64,000 bases of DNA from Ruania suaedae (GTDB taxonomy: Bacteria; Actinomycetota; Actinomycetes; Actinomycetales; Beutenbergiaceae), in assembly GCF_021049265.1 (NCBI RefSeq), contig NZ_CP088018.1, positions 2,170,001 to 2,234,000 of the forward strand. Direction: 5' to 3'. Each line of letters begins with the position of its first letter. Within the stretch, counting starts at the first letter, position 1. The position numbers were made by a program, and so were the translations under genes. Of the stretch, positions 53,135 through 61,226 are shown piece by piece. The notes beneath the pieces were generated by a model. It was not told the DNA's origin, searched no databases, and saw only the letters and a program-made list of their open reading frames with translations.

Positions 53135-54427
53135 TCACTCCCAGCCGTCGGTCAGCTGCGTGGCCAGCTCCTCGGAGCTGATCTGGTCGCCCAGGTACTG
53201 CTGCAGCGCCGGGTTGAGCACGGTGTCCTTCCACTCCGCGTACCCGCCGGCCTGCAGGAACGGGGCGCCGGTGAAGCCGTCGGCGGTGGCCAGGATCTGC
53301 TCCCAGCCGTTCTCGCCGCCGGTCTCGGTGGCGACGATCTCGCGGGCCTGGTCCGAGGCGGGGATGAGGGCATCGGCCTGGGCGATCGCGGCCATCGTCT
53401 CCGGGGAGGCGAAGTAGTCGAGGAACGCGGTGGCCTCCTCCACGTTCGCGGAGTCGACGTTGACCGAGTAGGTCTGCGGGTTCGCGGCCTGCATCGCGCC
53501 CTCGGTGCCGGCCAGCGGGGGCAGCGCCACCCAGTTCATGTCCTCCGGGGCGTCGTTGGCCATGTTGGCGGCCTGGAACGAGCCCTGCACGGTCATCGCG
53601 ATGGTGCCGCCGTAGAAGGAGGAGAGCACGTCCGACCCGGACTGGGTCAGGCTCACCGGGTCCAGCGATTCGTCCTCGTAGGCCATGGCGTGGATGCGCT
53701 CGGGCACGGCCAGCTCGCCCTCACCGACCTCGATGGTGGTGTCCTCACCGCTGCCGGAGAAGAAGTCGCCGCCGAAGCCCGGCGCGAGCGTCATCACGGT
53801 GGCGGCCGGTGATCCCAGCCCCCAGCCGAGGCCGTAGGTGTCCTCGGTGGTGGTGGCCTCGGCGATCTCGGCGAGCTCGTCCCAGCTCATCGAGTCCCCG
53901 GTGGGGACCTCCACGCCGGCCTCGTCCAGCATGTCGGCATTGGCGAAGACCACGTAGGACTGCATCGTGGAGGGGTAGGCGATGATCTCGCCGTCCACGG
54001 TGACCGACTCCCAGATGCCCTCGGAGATGTCGGAGGTGCGCTCCTCGCTCAGGCCGTCACCGATGGGGGCGAGGTAGCCGTCCTGGGCGAAGGGCACGAT
54101 GGACGCGGCGTCGAAGTGGATGATGTCCGGTGCGGTGCCGCCGGTGAACTGGGTGATCAGCTTGTCGTAGGCGCCGTCCCAGCCGGCCTGGATGATCTCC
54201 ACCTGCACGTCGGGGTTGTCGGAGTTCCAGGACTCGACCGCCGCGTTGACGGCTTCCTGGGTGGCGGGCTGGTCGGACAGCGACTGGAACTGCAGCGTGG
54301 TGGTGCCGTCCTCGTCAGTACCACCACCGCCGGAGGCGCTGCCCTGCTGGCAGGCGGCCAGAGCCAGGGAACCGGCCGCGAGGAGGGCAACAGCGCTGAT
54401 GCCCCGGATGTGTCGAACGTGTCTCAT
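53135..54427 (-). CDS. ABC sugar-binding lipoprotein
   Basis: A 430-residue family 1 extracellular solute-binding protein. The signal peptide ends in lipobox LAAC, followed by a Gly/Ser/Asp linker; the mature part begins TTLQFQSLSDQPATQEAVNA, with the characteristic FTGGTAPDIIHFDAA further on. Two ATGs lie close together: 54433 and 54427; AAAGG sits seven bases from the second and only one from the first, so 54427 was taken. It follows the two permease genes after 24 bases. Its ligand is probably a ribosyl- or glycosyl-compound, judged from the hydrolases and kinase downstream. Confidence 0.92.
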   Translation of the reverse strand: MRHVRHIRGISAVALLAAGSLALAACQQGSASGGGGTDEDGTTTLQFQSLSDQPATQEAVNAAVESWNSDNPDVQVEIIQAGWDGAYDKLITQFTGGTAPDIIHFDAASIVPFAQDGYLAPIGDGLSEERTSDISEGIWESVTVDGEIIAYPSTMQSYVVFANADMLDEAGVEVPTGDSMSWDELAEIAEATTTEDTYGLGWGLGSPAATVMTLAPGFGGDFFSGSGEDTTIEVGEGELAVPERIHAMAYEDESLDPVSLTQSGSDVLSSFYGGTIAMTVQGSFQAANMANDAPEDMNWVALPPLAGTEGAMQAANPQTYSVNVDSANVEEATAFLDYFASPETMAAIAQADALIPASDQAREIVATETGGENGWEQILATADGFTGAPFLQAGGYAEWKDTVLNPALQQYLGDQISSEELATQLTDGWE

Positions 54428-54451
54428 GGTCATGCCTTTCCGGGCTGGGTC

Positions 54452-55297
54452 TCAGCCCTTGACGGCACCGGCGAGCATGCCGCCGGTGAGCCTCTTCTGC
54501 AGGAAGGAGAAGATGATCAGGGAGGGGATGGTGGCGAGCACGGCGCCGGCGGCGAGCGGACCCAGCTGGGTCTGCCCCTCGGCACCGAGGAAGGCGCGCA
54601 GCGTGATCGGGAGCGTGAACAGCTCCGGACTCTGCAGCAGCACCAGCGCGAGGAAGAACTCGTTCCACGCGGAGACGAAGGTGAACATCGCGGTGGCCAT
54701 CAGGCCCGGCCGCAGCAACGGGAAGACGATGTGGACCAGCACCCGGAACCGGCTCGCGCCGTCCATCGCGCCGGCGTCCTCGAGCTCGCGCGGCACCGCG
54801 GCCACGTACCCCTGCATCATCCACAGCGTGAACGGCAGGGTGAAGGTGACGTAGACGAGGATCAGGCCGAGCAGGGTGTCGTTGAGGAACAGGGTCCGCA
54901 GCACCAGGAACAGCGGGATGATGATGAGGATCTGCGGGAACACCTGGGTGGACAGGATCCACACGGTGCCGGCGGCGCGTGCCTTCCCGCGCAGGCGGGC
55001 CAGCACGTAGGCCATCGGCAGGGTGATGATCACCGCGATGACCATCGTGGACACCGCCACCAGCAGTGAGTTGCCGGCCGAGCTGAGCAGGTTCTGCCGC
55101 TCCAGGGCGGTGGTGAAGTTGGTGAACACCCACTCGTTCGGGATGAGGTTGGCGGAGAGGGAGTTCAGCTCGGCGGAGGACTTGAACGAGGCCGAGATGA
55201 TCCACAGCACCGGGAAGCCCAGGAAGAGCAGGAACCCGGCGAGCAGCACGTACTGCACGATGGTGACGCCGGTGGGCGTCTTCATGTTCGTGTTCAT
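54452..55297 (-). CDS. ABC sugar permease (MalG type)
   Basis: A 281-residue CUT1 permease with about six membrane helices, the first being VLLAGFLLFLGFPVLWIIS. The EAA loop reads LEDAGAMDGASRFRVLVHIV, with Asp in place of the usual Glu and Gly-Ala in place of Ala-Ala, a mild variation. It starts one base after the stop of the partner permease and precedes the binding-protein gene. Confidence 0.92.
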   Translation of the reverse strand: MNTNMKTPTGVTIVQYVLLAGFLLFLGFPVLWIISASFKSSAELNSLSANLIPNEWVFTNFTTALERQNLLSSAGNSLLVAVSTMVIAVIITLPMAYVLARLRGKARAAGTVWILSTQVFPQILIIIPLFLVLRTLFLNDTLLGLILVYVTFTLPFTLWMMQGYVAAVPRELEDAGAMDGASRFRVLVHIVFPLLRPGLMATAMFTFVSAWNEFFLALVLLQSPELFTLPITLRAFLGAEGQTQLGPLAAGAVLATIPSLIIFSFLQKRLTGGMLAGAVKG

Positions 55298-55298
55298 G

Positions 55299-56246
55299 TC
55301 ACCGCCCGATCTTGTTCTGACGGAACTGGTTGACGATGTAGACGCTGAGGATCAGCAGGATCGCCAGCACGAGCACGTCCCCCATGGCCGAGGCGTAGCC
55401 GATCTCGCGGTTGCGGAACGCCTCCAGGTAGGTGAACAGCGGCGGGATCAGGGTGCGCCCGCCGGGCCCGCCCTCGGTGAGGACGTAGACGATGCCGAAG
55501 TCGTTGAAGTTCCAGATGAAGTCGATGCTGGTGATCGCGATGAGCACCGGCGCCAGGCTCGGCAGGGTGATGTGGAAGAACCTGCGGGGCCCGTTGGCCC
55601 CGTCCATCGCGGCCGCCTCGTGCAACTCGCCCGGGATGGACTGCATGCCGGCCAGCAGCAGCACCGTGGTCTGCGGCATCCCGGACCAGATCCCGACGAC
55701 GATCACCGCCGGCAGCGCGGTGGAGAAGTCGCCGAGCCAGTTGACCCGGTCGATCCCGAACCATCCGAGCGCCGCGTTCAGCGGCCCGGAGTTGACGTCG
55801 TAGATCATCCGCCACAGGATCCCGGTGACCACCGGCGGCATCGCCCACGGGATGAGCACGATGATGCGGGTGAGGTTCTTGAAGCGCAGGTTGGAGTTGA
55901 GCAGCGTGGCCAGGGCGAGGGAGGACACGCCGGTCAGGGCCGCCACGGACCCGGCCCAGATGAGCCCGATGCCGAAGGAGTCCCAGAACTGCTGGTCACC
56001 GGCGAGCTCGATGAAGTTCTCCAGCCCGGTGAACTCGATCTCGGCGTTGCGGGCCAGGGTGGCGTTGGTGAAGCCGAGGTAGACCCCGGCCAGCAGCGGG
56101 ATCACCGAGAACACCAGGATCGGCAGCAGCGCCGGGATCACCAGTGCGATGGCTTCGCGGCGTTCGGCCCGCTGGCGCGGTCCGGTGGTCCTGCGTCGTC
56201 CGGGGGCGCCCGACGGCGGAGTCAGGGCCGGCGCGGGTGCGGTCAC
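55299..56246 (-). CDS. ABC sugar permease (MalF type)
   Basis: A 315-residue CUT1 permease. A basic, proline-rich N-terminal tail of ~35 residues precedes the first helix (LVIPALLPILVFSVIPLLAG). The coupling loop reads LHEAAAMDGANGPRRFFHIT, the EAA motif that contacts the ATPase. The GTG start at 56246 overlaps the LacI stop by four bases (GTGA). It forms the importer with the next permease; no ATPase gene is in the window. Confidence 0.92.
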   Translation of the reverse strand: MTAPAPALTPPSGAPGRRRTTGPRQRAERREAIALVIPALLPILVFSVIPLLAGVYLGFTNATLARNAEIEFTGLENFIELAGDQQFWDSFGIGLIWAGSVAALTGVSSLALATLLNSNLRFKNLTRIIVLIPWAMPPVVTGILWRMIYDVNSGPLNAALGWFGIDRVNWLGDFSTALPAVIVVGIWSGMPQTTVLLLAGMQSIPGELHEAAAMDGANGPRRFFHITLPSLAPVLIAITSIDFIWNFNDFGIVYVLTEGGPGGRTLIPPLFTYLEAFRNREIGYASAMGDVLVLAILLILSVYIVNQFRQNKIGR

Positions 56247-57280
56247 CGTGCCCTCCCCTCGCCTCGGGCGGGCCGGCGGGCGGAGGCAGGCTGCGCCGTC
56301 GTGGATCCGCGCACCTGCAGCGAGGGCGGTACGCGCACCGCGCGGGGGGCGAGCTCGGGGTCCTCCATCCGGGCCAGCAGGAGCTGGGCGGCCTTGCGGC
56401 CACGGCGGGCGGAGCCGAGGTCCACGCTGGTCAGGCCGGGGTTGCTGACCTCGGTGAGGGAGGTGTTGTCGATGCCGACCACGGCCAGGTCGCCGGGGAC
56501 GGTGAGGCCGCGCTCGGCGGCGGCGTGCATGATGCCGATGCCGACGAGGTCGTTGACGGCGATCACGGCGTCCCACTGCTGGTCGGCCAGCATGGCGGTG
56601 GCGGCGGTGTAACCGGCGTCGATAGTGAAGTCCTCGGCAGAATATTCGGCACTGACGAGGTCCTCTCGGTCGGCCACGGCCCCCAGGAACCCGGCATGGC
56701 GGAACTTTCCCGGGGTGGTGTCGGCGGGGCCGTTGAGGAAGGCGATGCGGCGGGCGCCGCCCTCGACCAGGTGCTCCACGGCGAGGGCCACTCCCCCTTC
56801 GGAGTCGGCCATCACGGTGTCCACGCCGGCGCCGTCGGGCAGGCGGCCGATGACCACGGCCGGCACGGTGGAGGCCTCGAGGGCGGTCACCAGGGCGTCG
56901 GTCACGCGCAGCGGGGAGAGGATGAGGCCGTCGACGTAACCGCGGTTGAGGTCGCGGACCAGGTCGAGGGTGGCGTCGGCGTCGCCGGTGCGCGAGACCA
57001 CCAGGCGGTAGTCCTGATCAGCGACCACGGACTCGATCTCGCGCATCATCTCCACGTAGACCGGGTTGCCGATGTCGGCCACGGCGAAGGCGAGCTGGCC
57101 GGTGCGGCGGGTGCGCAGGCTGCGGGCGGCGGTGTCGGGGATGTAGCCGAGCTCGGTGGCCGCGGCGCGGACCTTCTCGACCGTGGCGGCGCTGGCCACC
57201 TGGCCGTTGAGGGCGCGCGAGGTGGAGGCGAGCGAGACGCCCGCCCGCTTGGCCACATCGGCGATGGTGACTCGACCCAT
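56243..57280 (-). CDS. LacI-family repressor heading the ADP-ribosylglycohydrolase operon
   Basis: A 345-residue LacI/GalR protein. Residues 5-25 form the helix-turn-helix (TIADVAKRAGVSLASTSRAL); the sensor domain follows, with the typical AVNDLVGIGIMHAAAERG and VVGIDNTSLTEVSNPGLTSV. GGAGG lies six bases before ATG 57280. Being the first gene of the ten-gene operon, with two tandem operators just upstream, it most likely represses its own operon until the imported compound or a breakdown product binds. The C-terminal tail is unusually Arg-rich. Confidence 0.93.
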   Translation of the reverse strand: MGRVTIADVAKRAGVSLASTSRALNGQVASAATVEKVRAAATELGYIPDTAARSLRTRRTGQLAFAVADIGNPVYVEMMREIESVVADQDYRLVVSRTGDADATLDLVRDLNRGYVDGLILSPLRVTDALVTALEASTVPAVVIGRLPDGAGVDTVMADSEGGVALAVEHLVEGGARRIAFLNGPADTTPGKFRHAGFLGAVADREDLVSAEYSAEDFTIDAGYTAATAMLADQQWDAVIAVNDLVGIGIMHAAAERGLTVPGDLAVVGIDNTSLTEVSNPGLTSVDLGSARRGRKAAQLLLARMEDPELAPRAVRVPPSLQVRGSTTAQPASARRPARGEGRAR

Positions 57281-57308
57281 CTGGTGCCTCCGGCTTCATC
57301 CACGACAT

Positions 57309-57337
57309 TGGAAACGATTCCATTGGCAACGATTCCA
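57309..57337. promoter_or_regulatory. Tandem LacI operators
   Basis: TGGAAACGATTCCA (57309-57322) and TGGCAACGATTCCA (57324-57337) are two 14-base CG-centred near-palindromes, one base apart, so their centres are 15 bases apart. They lie 29-57 bases upstream of the LacI start. Their form matches LacI/GalR operators and suggests autoregulation by two adjacent dimers. Confidence 0.75.
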
Positions 57338-57412
57338 GGACGGTAGCACGGAGATTTGGGAGTGGGCAAGGCGGGCGGGGGTGGCACTCCCGGGTCGCGT
57401 TCGCGGGCTGCG

Positions 57413-57488
57413 TGACCGGAGAGACACGGATCCGTCGGTCTGCGGCAACAGAACGCGGCAGAGCTGCGCATCCGTGTCTCGCCGGTCA
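57413..57488. repeat. Long inverted repeat (19-base arms)
   Basis: The left arm TGACCGGAGAGACACGGAT (57413-57431) and the right arm at 57470-57488 are complementary at 18 of 19 bases, with a 38-base loop. It lies upstream of both divergent genes and is not explained by the LacI sites. It could be a mobile palindromic repeat, a structured RNA or a bidirectional terminator. No second copy was noticed in the window. Confidence 0.6.
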
Positions 57489-57715
57489 GCCACTCCTGCT
57501 GCCGGTGCCCGCGACAGCGTCACCCACGGCGTCCCCCACGGCGTCCCTCGCGACGCACCACCCACTACGACCGAGGTTCCAGGCACGGACCGGCCCCGCA
57601 ACCCACCTCGGCGCCCGGAACTTGGGTCGGCGGGCGCCTGGCCCCTCTGAGCACGCGGCCCATGCCGCAGCCCGCGTATCCTGGGGAGGTAGTGTCCCGT
57701 ACCCGAAAGGACCGG

Positions 57716-58552
57716 ATGGATCGCAGACTCGTGATCACCGCGGACGACCTCGGCGTCGATCCGGACACGAACGCGACCATCGTCGAGCTCCTGCGCGAGA
57801 AGCTGGTCTCGGCCACCACGCTCATCCCGGTGGCCTCCGCGGCTGAGGACGCTGTCCGCCGCCTGAGCGCGGCAGGCCTGACCCAACCACGACTGCACGT
57901 GACGTTCTCCTCCGCGCGCGGGTTGCCGGCCTGGCGCCCGCTCGCGCCGGACGTCGCCACCCTCACCGACGACCGCGGGATGTTCGCCCTCGATCCGGCC
58001 CACGCCGAGCGGCGCGCCACGGCAGCCGATGTCACCCGCGAGCTGCTGGCCCAGCTGGACTGGATGCGCCGGCTCGGGATGCAGCCAGCCGGCCTGGACT
58101 CCCACTCCGGCACCCTCTACGGACTGTACGGACGCTCGATGGCCGGCCAAGCCGTCGACTTCTGCGCCGCGCACGGCCTGGACTTCCGGATGCCCCGCCG
58201 GCTGAGCCGGACCCTGGGCCTGGCGGTCCGCGGGCTCCGGCGCGCTCACCGCGGCGCCGTGCAGCGGGCCGACGCGCTACGGGTGCGGCTTCCGGAGGTC
58301 CTGGTCAGCTCCTGGCTTCCGGGCTCGATGGTGCTCAGCTACGGGCAGCTACGGACCGAGGTGCTGGCTCAGCTGCGACGGCTGCCCGCCGGGACCTCCG
58401 AACTGATCACCCACCCCTCCCCTCCTTCCGCCGCGGGCTGGTTGCCCCAAGCGGAAGCGCGCAAGCGGCTCTGGGAGCTGCGCCTGCTCCGAGACGAGAC
58501 GTTCCACCGGGCGCTGCGGCGCGCCGGGATCGAGATCGTTCCCGCCTGGTAG
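57716..58552 (+). CDS. YdjC/ChbG-family carbohydrate deacetylase
   Basis: A 278-residue member of the YdjC/ChbG family, metal-dependent deacetylases of chitobiose-type and other acetylated sugars. The N-terminal RRLVITADDLG contains the metal-binding Asp10/Asp11; His130 in LDSHSG and the C-terminal LITHPS supply further expected ligands. ATG 57716 has AAAGGA five to six bases upstream; longer frames have no fitting site. No signal peptide is visible. It stands alone on the plus strand, divergent from the LacI operon and convergent with the small lipoprotein gene, so its substrate cannot be told from context. Confidence 0.88.
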   Translation: MDRRLVITADDLGVDPDTNATIVELLREKLVSATTLIPVASAAEDAVRRLSAAGLTQPRLHVTFSSARGLPAWRPLAPDVATLTDDRGMFALDPAHAERRATAADVTRELLAQLDWMRRLGMQPAGLDSHSGTLYGLYGRSMAGQAVDFCAAHGLDFRMPRRLSRTLGLAVRGLRRAHRGAVQRADALRVRLPEVLVSSWLPGSMVLSYGQLRTEVLAQLRRLPAGTSELITHPSPPSAAGWLPQAEARKRLWELRLLRDETFHRALRRAGIEIVPAW

Positions 58553-58596
58553 GGCTGGAGGACCTCACGGGGCGAGGAGAAGAACCCGCGTACCGG

Positions 58597-59130
58597 TCAG
58601 TCCTCGACCACCCAGGTCCCCACGTCGCTCACCGTGACCGACTCGATGCTCTGCCCCTCCGGCACCACGAACACCTGGCAGCCGTACATCAGCACCGGGT
58701 CCACGGCCGCGGTGCCCTGCTCGAGGCAGGGGATCTCGGCCGCCGCGGATCCACCGGGGCCGGCGCCCTGCAGCTCGGTGCTCCCGGTGTCGGCCACCCA
58801 GGCGGAATTGGACAGGTCGCTGATCGCATCCCAGGAGAAGTCCTCCCGCGAGCCCTCGGTCAGGTCGATCCGGTAGCCCACCAGCCAGGGCACACCATTG
58901 AGCTCGGTGCCGAGAATCCCCGTCAGTCCGCTCTCCTCGACGCTCGACTCAACCACCGACAACACGGCCAGCTCGGCCGCGAGCGGCTCCTCGGCCTCCA
59001 GTGGTACGGCGGTACCGAGCTCCAGCGGTTCGCCACCACCCGAGCAGGAGGTCAGCGCGAGCGCCAGGCCCACGGCCGCAGTGACGGTGGGCACGCATCG
59101 GGATCGAGCGGAGGTGGCCACACCATGCAC
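58597..59130 (-). CDS. Small lipoprotein of unknown function
   Basis: A ~174-177-residue protein with a lipoprotein signal peptide (TVTAAVGLALALTSC, lipobox LTSC) and a beta-rich mature domain with two cysteines (IPCLEQG and YGCQVFVV). No enzyme motif is seen. The start may be GTG 59130 or GTG 59121; neither has a good ribosome-binding site. It recalls the build of the frameshifted lipoprotein at 7845-8470: short linker, beta domain and Cys pair. It lies directly after the glycerate kinase gene in the same direction and converges with the deacetylase gene. Confidence 0.75.
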   Translation of the reverse strand: MHGVATSARSRCVPTVTAAVGLALALTSCSGGGEPLELGTAVPLEAEEPLAAELAVLSVVESSVEESGLTGILGTELNGVPWLVGYRIDLTEGSREDFSWDAISDLSNSAWVADTGSTELQGAGPGGSAAAEIPCLEQGTAAVDPVLMYGCQVFVVPEGQSIESVTVSDVGTWVVED

Positions 59131-59131
59131 T

Positions 59132-60280
59132 CTAGCGACAGCGCAGCAGCAGGAGGCGAGCCGCCTCGCTCACCCAGTGCGCGGCGCCCGCTCCCTGGGC
59201 CAGCTCGCTGCTCCCTGCGGCCTCGGTGGCTGAGGCCGCCGCCTCGATCCCCGCCTCGGACAGCGCCTGGCGATCCACCCCTACCCGCCCCGCCACGGCC
59301 AGCACCGGTACACCCACCGCCCGCGCGCGGCCCGCGACGGCGACCGGGGCCTTGCCCTGCAGCGACTGCTCGTCCAGGCTTCCCTCCCCCACGATCACCA
59401 GATCCGCCCAGCGCAGCTGGTCGGCCAGGTCGGTCAGCCGCGCGACCACCTCCAGCCCCGCCTCGAACCGGGCCCCGACGGCAGCGTGCAGCCCCGCGGC
59501 CGTCCCACCCGCGGCACCGCCCCAGTCGAGTGCGGCCGGGTCGCGGCCGGTGGCCTCGTGCAGGCGCCGCGCCCAGACGCTCAGCGCCCGCTCCAGCAGG
59601 TCCACCTCGGCGGGCCCGGCTCCCTTCTGCGGGCCGAAGACGGCGGCCGCCCCAGAAGCACCGAGCAGCGGGCTGCGCACATCAGCGGCCAGGGTCAGCG
59701 TGACCTGGGCCAGTCGAGCATCCAACCCCGCCAGATCCACCGTGGCCAGGTCCGTCAGCCCGCCGCCGCCATCGGGGATCGATACCCCCTCCGCATCGGT
59801 CAACCGCGCACCGAGTGCCGCGAGCAGCCCGGCGCCGCCGTCGGTGCAGGCCGACCCGCCCAACCCGAGCACGATCGAGTCCGCGCCGGCGTCGAGCGCA
59901 GCGAGGATCAGCTCACCGGTGCCGCGGCTCGTCGCCGCCAGCGCCGACGCCGGCCCGGGGTCCACTAGCTGCAGCCCGCTGGCGGCCGCGAGCTCGATCA
60001 CGGCCGTACGCCCCGCCAGCGCCCAGCGAGCAGAGACCGGGTCCCCGAGCGGTCCGGTGGCGGTGGCCATGCGCGGCTCACCCCCCGCGCTCAGCGCGGC
60101 CTCCACAGTGCCCTCCCCGCCGTCGGCGACCACGAGCTCGCGCACCTGCGCCTGCGGGAGGGCGGCGCGGACGCCGTCGGCGATGGCCCGGGCCGCCTGC
60201 GGCCCGGTCAGGGTGCCCTTGAACTTGTCCGGGGCCACCAGCACGCGCAGACCATCGGAGCGCGCGCGGTCAGTACCCAC
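59132..60280 (-). CDS. Glycerate kinase (GlxK/GarK type)
   Basis: A 382-residue type II glycerate kinase, the usual length for the family. LRVLVAPDKFKGTLTG opens the core, GGSACTDGGAGLLAALG is the main conserved glycine-rich loop, and IVGEGSLDEQSLQGKAP the C-terminal signature. It phosphorylates D-glycerate, normally to 2-phosphoglycerate, feeding lower glycolysis. The GTG start at 60280 overlaps the dehydrogenase gene by 11 bases; a GTG just before LVAPDK is an alternative. Together with the dehydrogenase it forms a hydroxypyruvate or tartronate-semialdehyde to phosphoglycerate route. Confidence 0.9.
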   Translation of the reverse strand: MGTDRARSDGLRVLVAPDKFKGTLTGPQAARAIADGVRAALPQAQVRELVVADGGEGTVEAALSAGGEPRMATATGPLGDPVSARWALAGRTAVIELAAASGLQLVDPGPASALAATSRGTGELILAALDAGADSIVLGLGGSACTDGGAGLLAALGARLTDAEGVSIPDGGGGLTDLATVDLAGLDARLAQVTLTLAADVRSPLLGASGAAAVFGPQKGAGPAEVDLLERALSVWARRLHEATGRDPAALDWGGAAGGTAAGLHAAVGARFEAGLEVVARLTDLADQLRWADLVIVGEGSLDEQSLQGKAPVAVAGRARAVGVPVLAVAGRVGVDRQALSEAGIEAAASATEAAGSSELAQGAGAAHWVSEAARLLLLRCR

Positions 60281-61226
60281 GCGCCCGGTCCACCACGTTG
60301 CGCAGTTCCTCCCCGCGCACCCAGCGCGCGACGTTGTCGAGCATGATCTCGGTGCCACGGTCCGCCGTCGCGCGGGTGGTGGCGCCGTTGTGCGGGGTGA
60401 CGATGACGTTCTCCAGGTCCCACAGCGGGCTCGAGGCCGGCAGTGGTTCGGTGGCGTGGGCATCCAGGCCCGCCCCGGCGATCGCGCCGGTGCGCAACGC
60501 CTCGATCAGCGGCGCCTCGCTGACGATCCCACCGCGAGAGATCACGATCAGGAACGCCGTCGGCTTCATCAGCGCCAGCTCGGCGGCGCCGATCAAGTCC
60601 TGGGTCTGCGGCGTCCACGGCGCGGTCACCACCACGTGATCGCTGGTGGCGAGCAGCTGCTCGAGCCCGCCGCGGCCGGTCCGCACCTCCACACCGCCCG
60701 GCCCCTCGTCCCGGCCGCTCGCGCGCCGCAGCGCCTGCACGTTCATGTGGCACGCCTGCGCCTTGGCGGCGAGGTCCTGACCGCTGTTGCCGTAGCCGAT
60801 GATGCCGAGGGTCGATCCGGCGAGCTCTCCGTGGGTGAAGCGGTCCCACACGTGGCGCTGCTGGGCGGCGAACCACCGCGGCGCCTCCCGGCTGAGCATG
60901 AGCATCAGCATCAGCGCGTGCTCAGCGAGCGGGATCGCCCCGTTCCCGACGGCGGAGGTCAGCACCACGCCGTCCGGCAGTTTCCCCGGGGCCAGCCAGC
61001 CGTCCACGCCCGCGGCGCCGCTGTGTACCCAGGCCAGCGCCGTCAGGGCGGAGAGGTCGTCACGGGGTGAGGCGCGGAGCACGGCGCCCACCTCGCCGGG
61101 CTCCACCCCGGCAGCCAGCACGGCCTCCCGGTCGAAGCCCCGCACCGGATGCACGGGCCGCTCGCCGGCGGCCTCGCGCACCCGGTCCACGTCCAGCCCG
61201 GCCTTGACCAGCAGCGCCCGGCTCAC
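60270..61226 (-). CDS. D-2-hydroxyacid dehydrogenase
   Basis: A 318-residue NAD(P)-dependent D-2-hydroxyacid dehydrogenase. The Rossmann motif is GIIGYGNSGQDLA; the catalytic Arg lies in VISRGGIVSE, the Glu in DAHATEPLPA and the His in TPHNGATT. It likely interconverts hydroxypyruvate or glyoxylate with D-glycerate or glycolate, matching the glycerate kinase downstream. The GTG start at 61226 overlaps the permease stop by four bases. ATG-rich LAEHALMLMLMLSR is the usual dimerisation helix. Phosphoglycerate dehydrogenase is less likely because the protein lacks an ACT domain. Confidence 0.9.
   Translation of the reverse strand: MSRALLVKAGLDVDRVREAAGERPVHPVRGFDREAVLAAGVEPGEVGAVLRASPRDDLSALTALAWVHSGAAGVDGWLAPGKLPDGVVLTSAVGNGAIPLAEHALMLMLMLSREAPRWFAAQQRHVWDRFTHGELAGSTLGIIGYGNSGQDLAAKAQACHMNVQALRRASGRDEGPGGVEVRTGRGGLEQLLATSDHVVVTAPWTPQTQDLIGAAELALMKPTAFLIVISRGGIVSEAPLIEALRTGAIAGAGLDAHATEPLPASSPLWDLENVIVTPHNGATTRATADRGTEIMLDNVARWVRGEELRNVVDRARGY

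Larger units (their letters stand above)
57281..57715. other. Divergent promoter region between LacI and YdjC genes
   Basis: These 435 bases hold the tandem LacI operators (57309-57337) and the long inverted repeat (57413-57488). They also carry a short repeat, CCCACGGCGTCC, present twice around 57520-57545. The promoter of the rightward deacetylase gene is expected near 57670-57700, but no clear -35/-10 pair is recognised. Confidence 0.6.

Noticed and set aside
59132-60463. Glycerate kinase start at 60463
   Set aside because: The additional codons lie inside the dehydrogenase gene and are antisense-like in character; homology begins near LRVLVAPDKFKG.
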